From an uncultured Lachnospiraceae bacterium (GTDB lineage: Bacteria > Bacillota_A > Clostridia > Lachnospirales > Lachnospiraceae), in the NCBI GenBank assembly GCA_946630765.1, contig CAMOZF010000037.1, forward strand, positions 1 to 10,623: a stretch of 10,623 nucleotides of DNA, given 5' to 3'. The notes under the pieces are model-generated. The model ran no database searches. It was not told where the DNA came from and was given only the letters and a program-made list of their open reading frames with translations. The position numbers and the translations under genes are program-made. Shown piece after piece: positions 1 through 7,070 of this stretch. Each line of letters begins with the position of its first letter. The stretch's first letter is position 1.

Positions 1-298
1 CTTCCGCGTGCTTCCGGATGAACCAAAGCGCCTCGGACGCATCCAGCAGAGGCTTCGGGAAAGCCGCTTCCGCATCGACGCTTTAACGAAGCATAAATGC
101 CGCGTAGCCCTCTCCCACAAAGCGCAGGGCAGTCTGCTCGCATTCATTGGGCGAGTGGTATTTATAGGCGCCTCCGGGCAGGATCAGCATGGCAGGCATC
201 TGAACCTGCTCGTGGTGATGCGTGATAATCTCCGGGATATAGGCATCCATAACGATATCCGGATGAACCGATACGGGATGAAGCTCGTATACTTTCAT
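1..298 (-). pseudogene. Alpha/beta hydrolase (acetylesterase-like), interrupted by in-frame TAA; partial at window edge
   Basis: The reading frame starts at an ATG at 296-298 behind GGAGG with a 6-nt spacer. The first 71 codons resemble the N-terminus of small alpha/beta hydrolases of the BD-FAE/acetyl-xylan-esterase type. They contain the oxyanion-side motif LPGGAY (about residues 40-45) and a GYAAFMLR strand. A TAA stop follows at 83-85. The same frame continues cleanly beyond it to the window edge as SVDAEAAFPKPLLDASEALW and then FIRKHAE, which is typical family sequence. In relatives this strand usually reads LRYSV, so the stop sits exactly on the Tyr codon (TAC or TAT to TAA). This is either a true nonsense mutation or a base error. 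The Ser-Asp-His triad would lie outside the window. If the stop is real, only a 71-residue non-catalytic peptide is made. Confidence 0.75.
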
Positions 299-327
299 GT
301 TATACCTCCAATACTGTTCTGAATATA

Positions 328-356
328 ACTATATCACGGCAAAATCGATAATACAA
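328..356 (-). promoter_or_regulatory. Sigma-A-type promoter of the alpha/beta hydrolase
   Basis: On the minus strand TTGTAT (351-356), a 17-bp spacer and TATAGT (328-333) precede the ATG at 298 by about 30 bp. The sequence in between carries the GGAGG ribosome binding site. Confidence 0.55.
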
Positions 357-583
357 TAGCGCCTTAAACCAGCAGGTCCAATATGTTCCATGCGGGTCAG
401 CCTGAACATCCTGAACCTGAGCGTCTTCTTCATCTCGATGGCGTCCTGTATTGTCCCGATCTTCAGTGCAAAGGAGCCCCTGTACCATGATGAGCGATCA
501 ATCAGGATCGAATCCCTTCCGGCGATATACTCCGACGGCCCTGCCTGAAGCTTTTCCTCATCGCGGTCATAAATAAGCGGCAC
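329..583 (-). other. Doubtful small open frame of 84 codons between two genes
   Basis: This frame fills the space between the Nudix-cyclase gene and the hydrolase. I recognise no family. The product would be small and basic towards the C-terminus (the segment MKKTLRFRMFRLTRM). Two points argue against a real gene. Its first possible start (GTG at 581-583) lies inside the hairpin terminator of the upstream gene and has no ribosome binding site, and its last codons overlap the promoter of the next gene. The frame also stays open upstream into the end of the Nudix-cyclase gene, so it could be a fragment of a decayed gene or chance. Confidence 0.2.
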
Positions 584-599
584 CGCGCGGGTACCGCTT
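575..599 (-). terminator. Rho-independent terminator after the Nudix-cyclase gene
   Basis: On the minus strand AAGCGGTACC and GGTGCCGCTT form a 10-bp stem (one G-T wobble) around the 5-nt loop CGCGC. A short T-rich tail (ATTTATG) follows. The hairpin begins 6 bp after the stop codon at 606-608. The tail is short, so efficiency may be modest. Confidence 0.6.
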
Positions 600-605
600 T
601 CAAAG

Positions 606-1742
606 TCATAAACGCAGGAGCACTGCCCTGCAGGGTGCGCCGTCCGCGCCTCCGAGGTTCAGCGGTGCGGCGCTTAAGATGTAAACGCCCTCCGGCACTT
701 TTTCAAGACGGATGCCTTCGAGAAGGACGATTCCGGCTCCGAGCATGATCAGGTGCACTTCCATCGGGGCGTCTTCTGGACCGACAGTCTGGGATTCGTT
801 CCCGAAAAGCCGGATGCCTGCCTCTGCGAAGACCTCCGCGCCCTCTTTCGTGAGGACAGCTTTTCCTTTGACCAGGATCCGCTCTGCGGCACGCGGGTCC
901 GCCGCTGCAGCATCTTTCAGGATCATTTCCGCATCGCAGCCCGTAATCTCTCCTTCATGCTCTGCGACGTAAGCGAAGCCGACGAAGCTTTCGAGGCTGA
1001 CCTGATTGATCGTTTTTCCGTCATTGTAAAAATGATACGGCGCATCCGCATGCGTCCCGTTGTGCGCGCACATGGAGAACGCAGTCAGATTGTACAGCGC
1101 GCCGTCACTCATGTCGGACAGCTTCTCCCTGACAGGAGCCGGATCGCCCGGGTAGACCTCGCAGCCGAATACTTCCTGCGAAATGTCGTAGATTTCCATA
1201 CTTTTGCCTTTTAAAAGCAGTTCGCGCGCCCGCTTCAGGACCGGCAGCTCACGATTTCCGATCAGTCTGCCGAGTTTCGAATCCCGGCACTTTTCATATT
1301 CATCAACGGCTTCTTCATAGCGCAGTTTCAGGATAGACAGATGGAAGCTCTCGATCTCGTCCTGCGTCATATGCTTCTCGCCGAAGGAAAGCACCCTGCA
1401 CAGGAAGTAGTTGTTGACGTTGTGCCGGTGGATCAGGTTGTAGTAATCGCTGACGACGCCGAGCTTACACAGGATTTCCGTCTCGGCGCCAAGTTCTTCC
1501 TTGAGCTCCCGCAGGATCGCTTCGTCAGGCGCTTCGCCCGGCTCCACGCCTCCGCCGGAGGTTTCGATCAGGGTCGCTTTTCCAAAATCGTCGTCGCGGT
1601 TCGCACGCACAAAATAGAAGAATCCTTCGTCATCGACAACGATTGCCCTTGCGATCAGCCTGTCATGGTCCGTATATTCGAAAGACCATTCCCGGTCCTC
1701 AAGCTCGAGCCGAAGCTCCTTTTCACACAATATTTTTTCCAT
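606..1742 (-). CDS. Nudix hydrolase fused to a KynB-like cyclase/hydrolase
   Basis: A single 378-residue frame carries two complete domains. Residues about 1-175 form a Nudix hydrolase with an exact Nudix box: G64, E70, then R78 E79 L80 x E82 E83 x G85. Residues 182-378 form a cyclase-family (PF04199, kynurenine formamidase-like) metal-dependent hydrolase beginning MEIYDIS. It has the metal-binding motif H227-NGTH231-x-D233-x-P-Y-H237. The substrate of either half cannot be read. The Nudix part should cleave a nucleoside-diphosphate-linked compound, the cyclase part an amide or ester such as N-formylkynurenine. I chose the ATG at 1740-1742 because GGGAGAG lies 6 nt upstream. The ATG at 1779-1781 would add 13 residues and lies in a hairpin loop. 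The junction (about 1197-1220) holds a weak AAAAGG before the ATG of M182, so the cyclase could also be started separately. It is the third gene after the esterase and nitroreductase, 90 bp downstream. Confidence 0.88.
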   Translation of the reverse strand: MEKILCEKELRLELEDREWSFEYTDHDRLIARAIVVDDEGFFYFVRANRDDDFGKATLIETSGGGVEPGEAPDEAILRELKEELGAETEILCKLGVVSDYYNLIHRHNVNNYFLCRVLSFGEKHMTQDEIESFHLSILKLRYEEAVDEYEKCRDSKLGRLIGNRELPVLKRARELLLKGKSMEIYDISQEVFGCEVYPGDPAPVREKLSDMSDGALYNLTAFSMCAHNGTHADAPYHFYNDGKTINQVSLESFVGFAYVAEHEGEITGCDAEMILKDAAAADPRAAERILVKGKAVLTKEGAEVFAEAGIRLFGNESQTVGPEDAPMEVHLIMLGAGIVLLEGIRLEKVPEGVYILSAAPLNLGGADGAPCRAVLLRL

Positions 1743-1765
1743 AAACCGCTCTCCCAAGATGAGCA

Positions 1766-1797
1766 CTGCCGCCCCGTTCACAGAATCGGAGCGGCAG
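1766..1797 (-). other. Hairpin in the leader of the Nudix-cyclase gene
   Basis: CTGCCGC (1766-1772) pairs with GCGGCAG (1791-1797). A further CCG/CGG pairing lies inside after one mismatch. No T-run follows on either strand, so it is not a normal terminator. It lies 23 bp upstream of the chosen start and could slow read-through or protect the mRNA end. That role is inferred. Confidence 0.35.
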
Positions 1798-1832
1798 CAT
1801 TCAAGTACAGCTGACCTGTTCAGTTTTTACGT

Positions 1833-2351
1833 TCAGATTCTGTAAACGTAGTCCGCTTTTCTCGGCGCAGGCTGCGCTTCCGGACCGGCCGCGTATCCGA
1901 GGATCAGGTTGCCGATGCCCTCATAGTCGCCTTCGATGCCGAGCTTTTTCAGGATGGCCTTGCCTTCCTCGCTCTCGAATTCTTCCTTCGCGCGGTGAAT
2001 CCAGCAGCTTGCGACGCCAAGGTCGGCCGCTGCGTTCATCAGGTTGCCCATGACAAGGCTTCCGTCATAGAGATAGGTGCCGATATCTTTATTGGCCAGC
2101 ACAACCAGCAGCTCCGGCGCGCCGTAGAAAGGATCCATATTGGCGTTCATAACCGCGGCATTCAGGCGCGACAGCTTGTTCCGGACTTCCGGATCCGTTA
2201 CCGCAATGATGATCGGAGACTGCTTGCCCATACCGGTTGCGGCATAGGTGCCGGCCTCAATGATCGCGTTCAGCTTCTCTTCCTCGATGAGTTCCGGCTT
2301 ATAGGCTCTGCAGCTGCGTCTCGTCTTCAAAACTTCCAATGTTTCTGCCAT
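1833..2351 (-). CDS. Nitroreductase family protein (FMN-dependent)
   Basis: A 172-residue protein of the small nitroreductase family, which uses FMN and NAD(P)H to reduce nitro groups, quinones or related compounds in the cytoplasm. The N-terminal RRSCRAYKP (residues 11-19) is the typical FMN phosphate-binding segment (family pattern RRSxRxY). The middle DGSLVMGNLMNAAADLGVAS (about residues 96-115) is the characteristic long helix, and GIGNLILGYAAG (about 145-156) is the usual C-terminal strand. The length is normal for the family. The ATG is supported by AAGGAAA 5 nt upstream. It begins 21 bp after the esterase stop codon, so the two genes are very probably transcribed together. The physiological substrate is unknown. 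Confidence 0.92.
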   Translation of the reverse strand: MAETLEVLKTRRSCRAYKPELIEEEKLNAIIEAGTYAATGMGKQSPIIIAVTDPEVRNKLSRLNAAVMNANMDPFYGAPELLVVLANKDIGTYLYDGSLVMGNLMNAAADLGVASCWIHRAKEEFESEEGKAILKKLGIEGDYEGIGNLILGYAAGPEAQPAPRKADYVYRI

Positions 2352-2372
2352 TTTAGTTTCCTTGTCATTACT

Positions 2373-3227
2373 TTAAAAAATATTGCCCTGTTCTTCATTG
2401 CCGAAGCCGAAGAACTTAAAAGCGATCTGGATGTCGCGCTCCCACACGCGCCACTCGTGGCGGCCGGGGCCTTCGTGGTATTCGTAGGGAAGACCGATCT
2501 CGTCCGCATGCTTCAGGAAGGCCTGCATATTCTGATAGCCGCCGTCCTCCGTGCCGATGGCGAACATAAAGCGGGGCAGGTCGGCGCCTTCCGCCACCAG
2601 CTGATCCAGCTTCCTCCAGGTGTTGGAGATCGAATTCAGGTATTCGTCAACGGAATCATAGCGATGCATCTGGTTGTACTGGCGGACGGACCTTGCGTCA
2701 AGCTCCGAGGGCTTTTTCGCAAAGAGCACTTCTAGCGTCTCCTTCTGCGCGTCCAGGTTTCTCGGGCAGGAAGAAAGGACAGCCGCCGCCGCGAATTTCC
2801 CGGGGAAATTCAGGGCGAATTTCATGGTTCCGCCGCCGCCCATGGAAAGGCCCGCGATGAAATTGTCCTTGCGCTCCTTTGAAGCCGGAAGCCAGTTGTA
2901 CACCAGCGGCATCAGCTCCTCTGTCACATAGCGGGTGGAATCGTAGCCGAGCGTAAAGGCCGGCCATGCTTCGTAGTCCGCGTTGCCGACGCCCATCATG
3001 ACGACGATGCAGTCATGCTCGCAGGCATAGGTCTCGATGTTGGATTTGCGGATCCAGTCGCTGTAGCCGCCAAAGGTTCCGTGCAGGAGCCAGAGGACCG
3101 GATATTTCCTGCCGCTTCCGTAAAACTCTTCCGGGGTTTCGCTTCTCTTCTTGTCCGGCATCACGATATAAACGTCTTCGTTGTGACCCGTAAACTGCGA
3201 TTCGAAATCAAGATGAAACAGTGCCAT
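2373..3227 (-). CDS. Putative esterase (PF00756, esterase D / tributyrin-esterase-like)
   Basis: A 284-residue alpha/beta hydrolase of the putative-esterase family, which hydrolyses short-chain acyl or acetyl esters. Visible elements in order are the oxyanion segment LLHGTFGG (residues 47-54), the nucleophile elbow GLSMGG with Ser128, the probable acid Asp228 in AIGTEDGG, and the catalytic His257 in GPGRHEWRVW. The full triad is therefore present and the enzyme should be active. No signal peptide or membrane segment is seen, so it is cytoplasmic. The start is clear: AAAGGAG with a 7-nt spacer precedes the ATG at 3225-3227, and a sigma-A-type promoter lies just upstream. It is the first gene of a probable operon with the nitroreductase. 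Relatives act on acetylated sugars or S-formylglutathione; the substrate here cannot be read. Confidence 0.9.
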   Translation of the reverse strand: MALFHLDFESQFTGHNEDVYIVMPDKKRSETPEEFYGSGRKYPVLWLLHGTFGGYSDWIRKSNIETYACEHDCIVVMMGVGNADYEAWPAFTLGYDSTRYVTEELMPLVYNWLPASKERKDNFIAGLSMGGGGTMKFALNFPGKFAAAAVLSSCPRNLDAQKETLEVLFAKKPSELDARSVRQYNQMHRYDSVDEYLNSISNTWRKLDQLVAEGADLPRFMFAIGTEDGGYQNMQAFLKHADEIGLPYEYHEGPGRHEWRVWERDIQIAFKFFGFGNEEQGNIF

Positions 3228-3268
3228 AACAGATCTCCTTTCTCTTTCAAGTCAGTTTAAGTAAGTAC

Positions 3269-3297
3269 AGCATAACATATCATAGTTTGAAGTGCAA
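3269..3297 (-). promoter_or_regulatory. Sigma-A-type promoter of the esterase-nitroreductase operon
   Basis: On the minus strand TTGCAC (3292-3297), a spacer of exactly 17 bp and TATGCT (3269-3274) with an extended TGT just before it. The predicted transcript starts about 35 bp before the esterase ATG. Confidence 0.65.
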
Positions 3298-3420
3298 CTG
3301 CTCTGTTTAAACTTTTAGGTAATCCGTCAGCCGCCCATTGCCTGATCCTGCAGGAGACTTCACACCAGCACACCTGCCTGGCGTATTGCAGGCCTGGCTG
3401 GGAGATGATTATACTATTTT

Positions 3421-3693
3421 TCAGTCTTTTAGCAGATGGCGGCTCAAATATACATCTGCTTCTCCAATACCCAAAAAACGCCACCGCATTGGCAGACGCC
3501 GCTCCCAGCTCCTCGGATACAGGTCATGCCCGACGCCGTCAATAATAAAAGTCTCGGCAAGTTCTTCTCCGCGTTTTGTGGCCGGTACGAAATAGTCGAA
3601 ACATTCGCCGTGATTGTCGCCGTCCGTACTGTGCCCTTTGATCCCGATGATTTCCGTAAAGGAGTACAAATAATTATAAAAAAGCTCTGAACT
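3421..3693 (-). pseudogene. Truncated, frameshifted remnant of a hydrolase-like gene
   Basis: An open minus-strand stretch with no start codon or ribosome binding site of its own. The frame runs from inside the terminator at about 3693 (just after a TAA at 3694-3696) to a stop at 3421. It contains GECFDYFVPATKRGEELAET and then FIIDGVGHDLYPRSW. This resembles the last strand and catalytic-His loop (GVGHD) of an alpha/beta hydrolase. After SWE the sensible reading seems to move to another frame (AASANAVAFFGYW, near 3475-3505), suggesting a frameshift as well. The N-terminal two thirds, including any nucleophile, are missing; the DNA there is now the terminator and the 1067-codon gene. The family assignment rests on one loop and is tentative. 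The rest of the 3298-3747 interval shows no other gene. Confidence 0.4.
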
Positions 3694-3720
3694 TTAAATC
3701 GAAAAAGTCCAGAGCTTTTT
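3679..3720 (-). terminator. Strong Rho-independent terminator after the 1067-codon gene
   Basis: A 17-bp stem (3679-3695 with 3704-3720) with one mismatch and the 8-nt loop AAATCGAA. On the minus strand it ends in TTTTTT followed by AT-rich sequence, 28 bp past the stop codon of the large gene. A T5 run on the plus strand would let it work in both directions. Confidence 0.85.
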
Positions 3721-3747
3721 AAGATGTTTGTCAGCCTTTCGGAACGG

Positions 3748-6700
3748 TTACTTCATTTTCGGACCTTCCTGGCCTTTTTTCTTCTGTTCCAGCGCGATGC
3801 TCTTTGAGTTTACTTTGGAACCCAGGGTCTCGGAAAGCGCGTCGAGCCGCGCGGTATCTTTGCCCTTATACTGGGTGTAACACTTCTTCAGCGCATCGTC
3901 GCGGAAGTTTTGGATATCCTTTGCGCTGACCATACCCTTCGCCGCGCCCGAAAGTACGTTCTTCTGGAATTCCCTGTTGAAATCCTTGTCCGTCAGATGC
4001 TCGTACTTAAACACACGGTAGCGTACCGAACTGTTTTTCTCATAGTCGCGGACACTGCGCTTCAGCATCGCGGCCTCGTCCTCTTTGGTTTTGCTTCCCC
4101 GCCGGGCATTAACCGCGTAGGATTCCAGTAAGAGGGACTTTTCTGCCGAACTGACAAGCTTTTCTTTTCCGTACTCATCCTTCGGATCCAGCGTCTTGCG
4201 GTAGTCCTCTTCCTTCTTCTGGACAGGCTGTATAATCTCGTTTCTCTTCCCGGGTGCTTCCGGAATCGGGATCGCATTTTTCCCGTTCTTCTGCTCGATT
4301 TTCTTCGGACGCACACCGCCAAGAGAATTGCTTCTGCGGATTTCATTCTCATCCTTCTCGAGCTGGTCATTTCTCTGAATTCCCGTAAAGGAATTTCTGC
4401 GCTTAATACCGTTCTCAGCGGCGATTTCCCTATTGTAATCCTCGAAGGCTTTCTTCATGTTGGAGATTTTATTCTTTGCTTTTTCCAGCATATAAGCGTC
4501 GCCGACAACGTTTTCCGGAACCTGCGTATTGAATAGTTCCGCAACCCCGCCGAGCTGGTCCTCATAATCACGCTGTTCAATGGACTGGTAGCGGGTGCGC
4601 AGAAGCTTGTCCACACGCTCCACAGCAATCAGCTTATCACTGGTTCCGTCATTCTTCACTCCGTCAACAGCCTTGTGCATCCGGTAAATATTGATGCTGT
4701 TGAGCGTTTTGTTGACCGCCTTGACGTACGCCTTTCTGGCTTCTTCTTCATTCTCATATTCTTTACTGAGAGCGTTTTGAATTTCCAGAAGAGACGACTG
4801 GATTTTTTTATATTCCGAGGAGTTCATCGATACATGGGTTCCGGCTTCACGAAGCATTTCGTAGCAGGTATCGAGGACTTTCTTTTCATCATCGACGACC
4901 TTTTTTTCGGTGAAGTTTGTATTCGGATCCAGCGGGTCGATGATCACCGGATTTTTATCCTTGTCAATCAGCTTGGCCGCGCGGATGTCATAAGACTGAC
5001 GGGCACTATACAGAAGATGCCGGAAAGTATTGATTTTTTTCAGTGCTTCTGGATTTCTGTCCAGTGCCTTCATGGTTTCATTGGCGTCTTCCAGAACAAT
5101 TCCGGGAGCCGTTCCCTCCCGAATCGTCTTCATCGCACCGAAATTGTGTTCCAAAAAGGCCTTGTTTTTGTTGTAGAATTCCTGCGCCTCCTTGACTTTT
5201 TTCAGTGTCTCCGCGTAGGTCTTGTCATCCAGGATGTCACGGTCCAGCTTGGACTCGAGGTTGTCTTCCATCCCGATCTTCATCAACGGCTTTCCGTCTT
5301 CCGTCGCTTCCTCAACTTTTCCAAACGCCAGGGAGTTTTCCATCAGACTGTAGCCAATACGGGGAAGCCAGAGTGAAATGCCCTCTGCGTCGGTATCGCA
5401 TATAGCTGCGCCCTTCTTCTTGTAAAGCTTTTCCGCCGAGTTCAAGGCCTTCAGCATATATTCCGCGTCTTTTTTTCCATACAGACTGCGGATTTTCTGC
5501 TCCGATTTCGGATCCGAAGCCAGCATCTTAACCGCTCCCAGGGTAGACCAGTTTCTGGTTCCCTCCGACTTCAGGAATTTCTCATAATTCGGCGAATCCA
5601 CAAACTCGTCAAAGGGGAAATCGGCATCGGCAAGTTCCTTATAACGTTTCTGAAGTTCCGCGACCTGGGCGTCGGTCATCGGACCGTCGCCGTTACGGAA
5701 CGTCCAGAAATCATCGTCCAGGTTTTCCTTTTTCAGGAGGTCGTCCATGCTTTTCAGCTGCATCTTCCCGAACTTCTGAACGGTATCATGCAGTCTTTCC
5801 TTTGTATAAGCGTCCAAATCCGGATATGGACGCATCAGCCTAAGGTTCAGCGGGGCGGTTACATACGTCACGCCATTTCTGCAGGCTTCTACAAACTCCC
5901 GGTTCTCCGGTGCATTCAGGGTAACAACGATATCCAGAAGCAGCCGCCCCGAATTATCCAGGGTTTTGATCTTCTGCCGAAGTACCGGATTATTTGCAAG
6001 CAGCTCTTCTTCGAGCCGCTGCTGTTCCTCCAAAGGAAGTTCCGGATCAATGCCGGTCGCCCAGTTTACTGATCCGCCGCCCAGTTTTACTTTATCCAGG
6101 CCAAGATCCACGGCCTCCTTCAGAAGTTCACGTACATCCTGCGAGCGTCTGATTTCATGCTCGGTATCTCTCTGATCCTGTTCTCTGTAGCTGCGTGTAA
6201 ATTCGTTCTGGCTCATTTCTTCCCGGATCGTGTCCTGCGCCTGCTGCCGGATTCGCTGCTCCCGTTCCCGGGCTTCACGCGCCTCGCTTTCCCGCCGGGA
6301 CTCTTCCGAACGGCGCCTGTTTTCCTCCGCCCGGATCCGCGCTTCCTCCTCAAGGCGTGCGCGTTCCTCGGCCTCCCGCCGTTCCCGTTCCGGGCGCTCC
6401 AGCTCTTCCTGTTCGATACGCTGGAGTTCTTCCATAGCCGATTCGAGGTTTTCCTCTTCTCTGCGAATCCGCTCCGCCTCTTCTTCCTGACGCTGACGCT
6501 CCTCTCTTGCACGTCTCTCTTGGTACTGTCTCTCGTAAATCGCAGCTTCGTCTCTCAGGCGCTGGAGCTGTTCTTCACGGAGCCGCTCCTGCATAAGGCG
6601 CTCCAGTTCCTGCGGACTTACTGTGATGCTCCGGATCATCTCAAGTTCTTCCCGGACAGGCTCGGGATCCTCGATGACCTGAGCCTCCCGAAGAATCGTG

Positions 6701-6951
6701 TTGAATGCATCAATTCTGCCCTCTTCTGTGGTTCCGTCTGCACCTGCAAGCGCGTAAACCGCACCGACGTCGGACAACGCGGCGATTTTATACAATGCTG
6801 CGATAATCTGGTCGTCCCCTTCGCGGTTCCAGCCATTCTCCCGCATTGTATCATAGATTTCATCGCGGGTGAAGCCGTTTACTTCCTCGGGTCCCCACAG
6901 TTTTTCATACTCTTCCTTTGTCAGATTACCAGTATTTTCCGGTGCCGGCAT
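3748..6951 (-). CDS. Unrecognised 1067-residue charged coiled-coil protein
   Basis: I recognise no known family. Residues 1-110 form a small mixed domain (NLTKEEYEKLWGPEEVNGF). Residues about 111-250 are an almost unbroken Glu/Arg/Gln coiled coil. Residues about 265-830 are soluble and mostly helical, with few cysteines and no transmembrane segment. Residues 850-900 form a low-complexity linker with two related motifs, RRNSF (851-855) and RRSNSL (872-877). A Lys-rich tail follows to GQEGPKMK. There is no signal peptide, LPXTG motif or visible catalytic motif. The start is firm: AAGGAGG with a 9-nt spacer. It is the last of three genes that share a composite promoter, and a strong terminator follows. 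The octamer ERPERERR (185-192) recurs in the coiled coil of the neighbouring gene. A structural, scaffold or effector-like role is possible but unproven. Confidence 0.85.
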   Translation of the reverse strand: MPAPENTGNLTKEEYEKLWGPEEVNGFTRDEIYDTMRENGWNREGDDQIIAALYKIAALSDVGAVYALAGADGTTEEGRIDAFNTILREAQVIEDPEPVREELEMIRSITVSPQELERLMQERLREEQLQRLRDEAAIYERQYQERRAREERQRQEEEAERIRREEENLESAMEELQRIEQEELERPERERREAEERARLEEEARIRAEENRRRSEESRRESEAREAREREQRIRQQAQDTIREEMSQNEFTRSYREQDQRDTEHEIRRSQDVRELLKEAVDLGLDKVKLGGGSVNWATGIDPELPLEEQQRLEEELLANNPVLRQKIKTLDNSGRLLLDIVVTLNAPENREFVEACRNGVTYVTAPLNLRLMRPYPDLDAYTKERLHDTVQKFGKMQLKSMDDLLKKENLDDDFWTFRNGDGPMTDAQVAELQKRYKELADADFPFDEFVDSPNYEKFLKSEGTRNWSTLGAVKMLASDPKSEQKIRSLYGKKDAEYMLKALNSAEKLYKKKGAAICDTDAEGISLWLPRIGYSLMENSLAFGKVEEATEDGKPLMKIGMEDNLESKLDRDILDDKTYAETLKKVKEAQEFYNKNKAFLEHNFGAMKTIREGTAPGIVLEDANETMKALDRNPEALKKINTFRHLLYSARQSYDIRAAKLIDKDKNPVIIDPLDPNTNFTEKKVVDDEKKVLDTCYEMLREAGTHVSMNSSEYKKIQSSLLEIQNALSKEYENEEEARKAYVKAVNKTLNSINIYRMHKAVDGVKNDGTSDKLIAVERVDKLLRTRYQSIEQRDYEDQLGGVAELFNTQVPENVVGDAYMLEKAKNKISNMKKAFEDYNREIAAENGIKRRNSFTGIQRNDQLEKDENEIRRSNSLGGVRPKKIEQKNGKNAIPIPEAPGKRNEIIQPVQKKEEDYRKTLDPKDEYGKEKLVSSAEKSLLLESYAVNARRGSKTKEDEAAMLKRSVRDYEKNSSVRYRVFKYEHLTDKDFNREFQKNVLSGAAKGMVSAKDIQNFRDDALKKCYTQYKGKDTARLDALSETLGSKVNSKSIALEQKKKGQEGPKMK

Positions 6952-7003
6952 ATAATTGATCCTCCTTGTTTTTTTGTATGAAGCTACAATGATGTCTTAA
7001 AAT

Positions 7004-7037
7004 ATTATCCTCCATCCTGTCCAACAAATGTCCAACA
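7004..7037 (-). promoter_or_regulatory. Composite activator-type promoter, copy A (before the 1067-codon gene)
   Basis: On the minus strand two direct TGTTGGACA repeats (7029-7037 and 7018-7026) lie 11 bp apart. The nearer one is followed by exactly 8 bp and then GATAAT (7004-7009). The hexamer at the normal -35 distance would be GACATT, a poor match, so activation by a protein bound to the repeats is likely. The leader to the ATG is about 45 nt. Confidence 0.75.
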
Positions 7038-7070
7038 AAAACACATTAAATCCGGGAAAATTGTCAGGCT

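Noticed and set aside
300..488. Second minus-strand frame (62 codons) in the gap before the hydrolase
   Set aside because: It has no ribosome binding site, overlaps the hydrolase promoter and leader, and shows no protein-like pattern.
2698..2967. Extra minus-strand frame inside the esterase gene
   Set aside because: It is a shadow of the esterase in another frame; the esterase has the full catalytic triad.
6157..6981. Plus-strand open frame of 274 codons opposite the coiled-coil gene
   Set aside because: It is antisense to Glu/Arg-rich codons, which gives long Leu/Phe/Ser/Arg-rich frames by base composition. It has no supported start or family resemblance.
7018..7037. TTGGAC as an ordinary -35 element
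   Set aside because: The distance to the -10 is 20 bp for the far copy and 9 bp for the near copy in all three promoters, outside the range usable by sigma-A alone.
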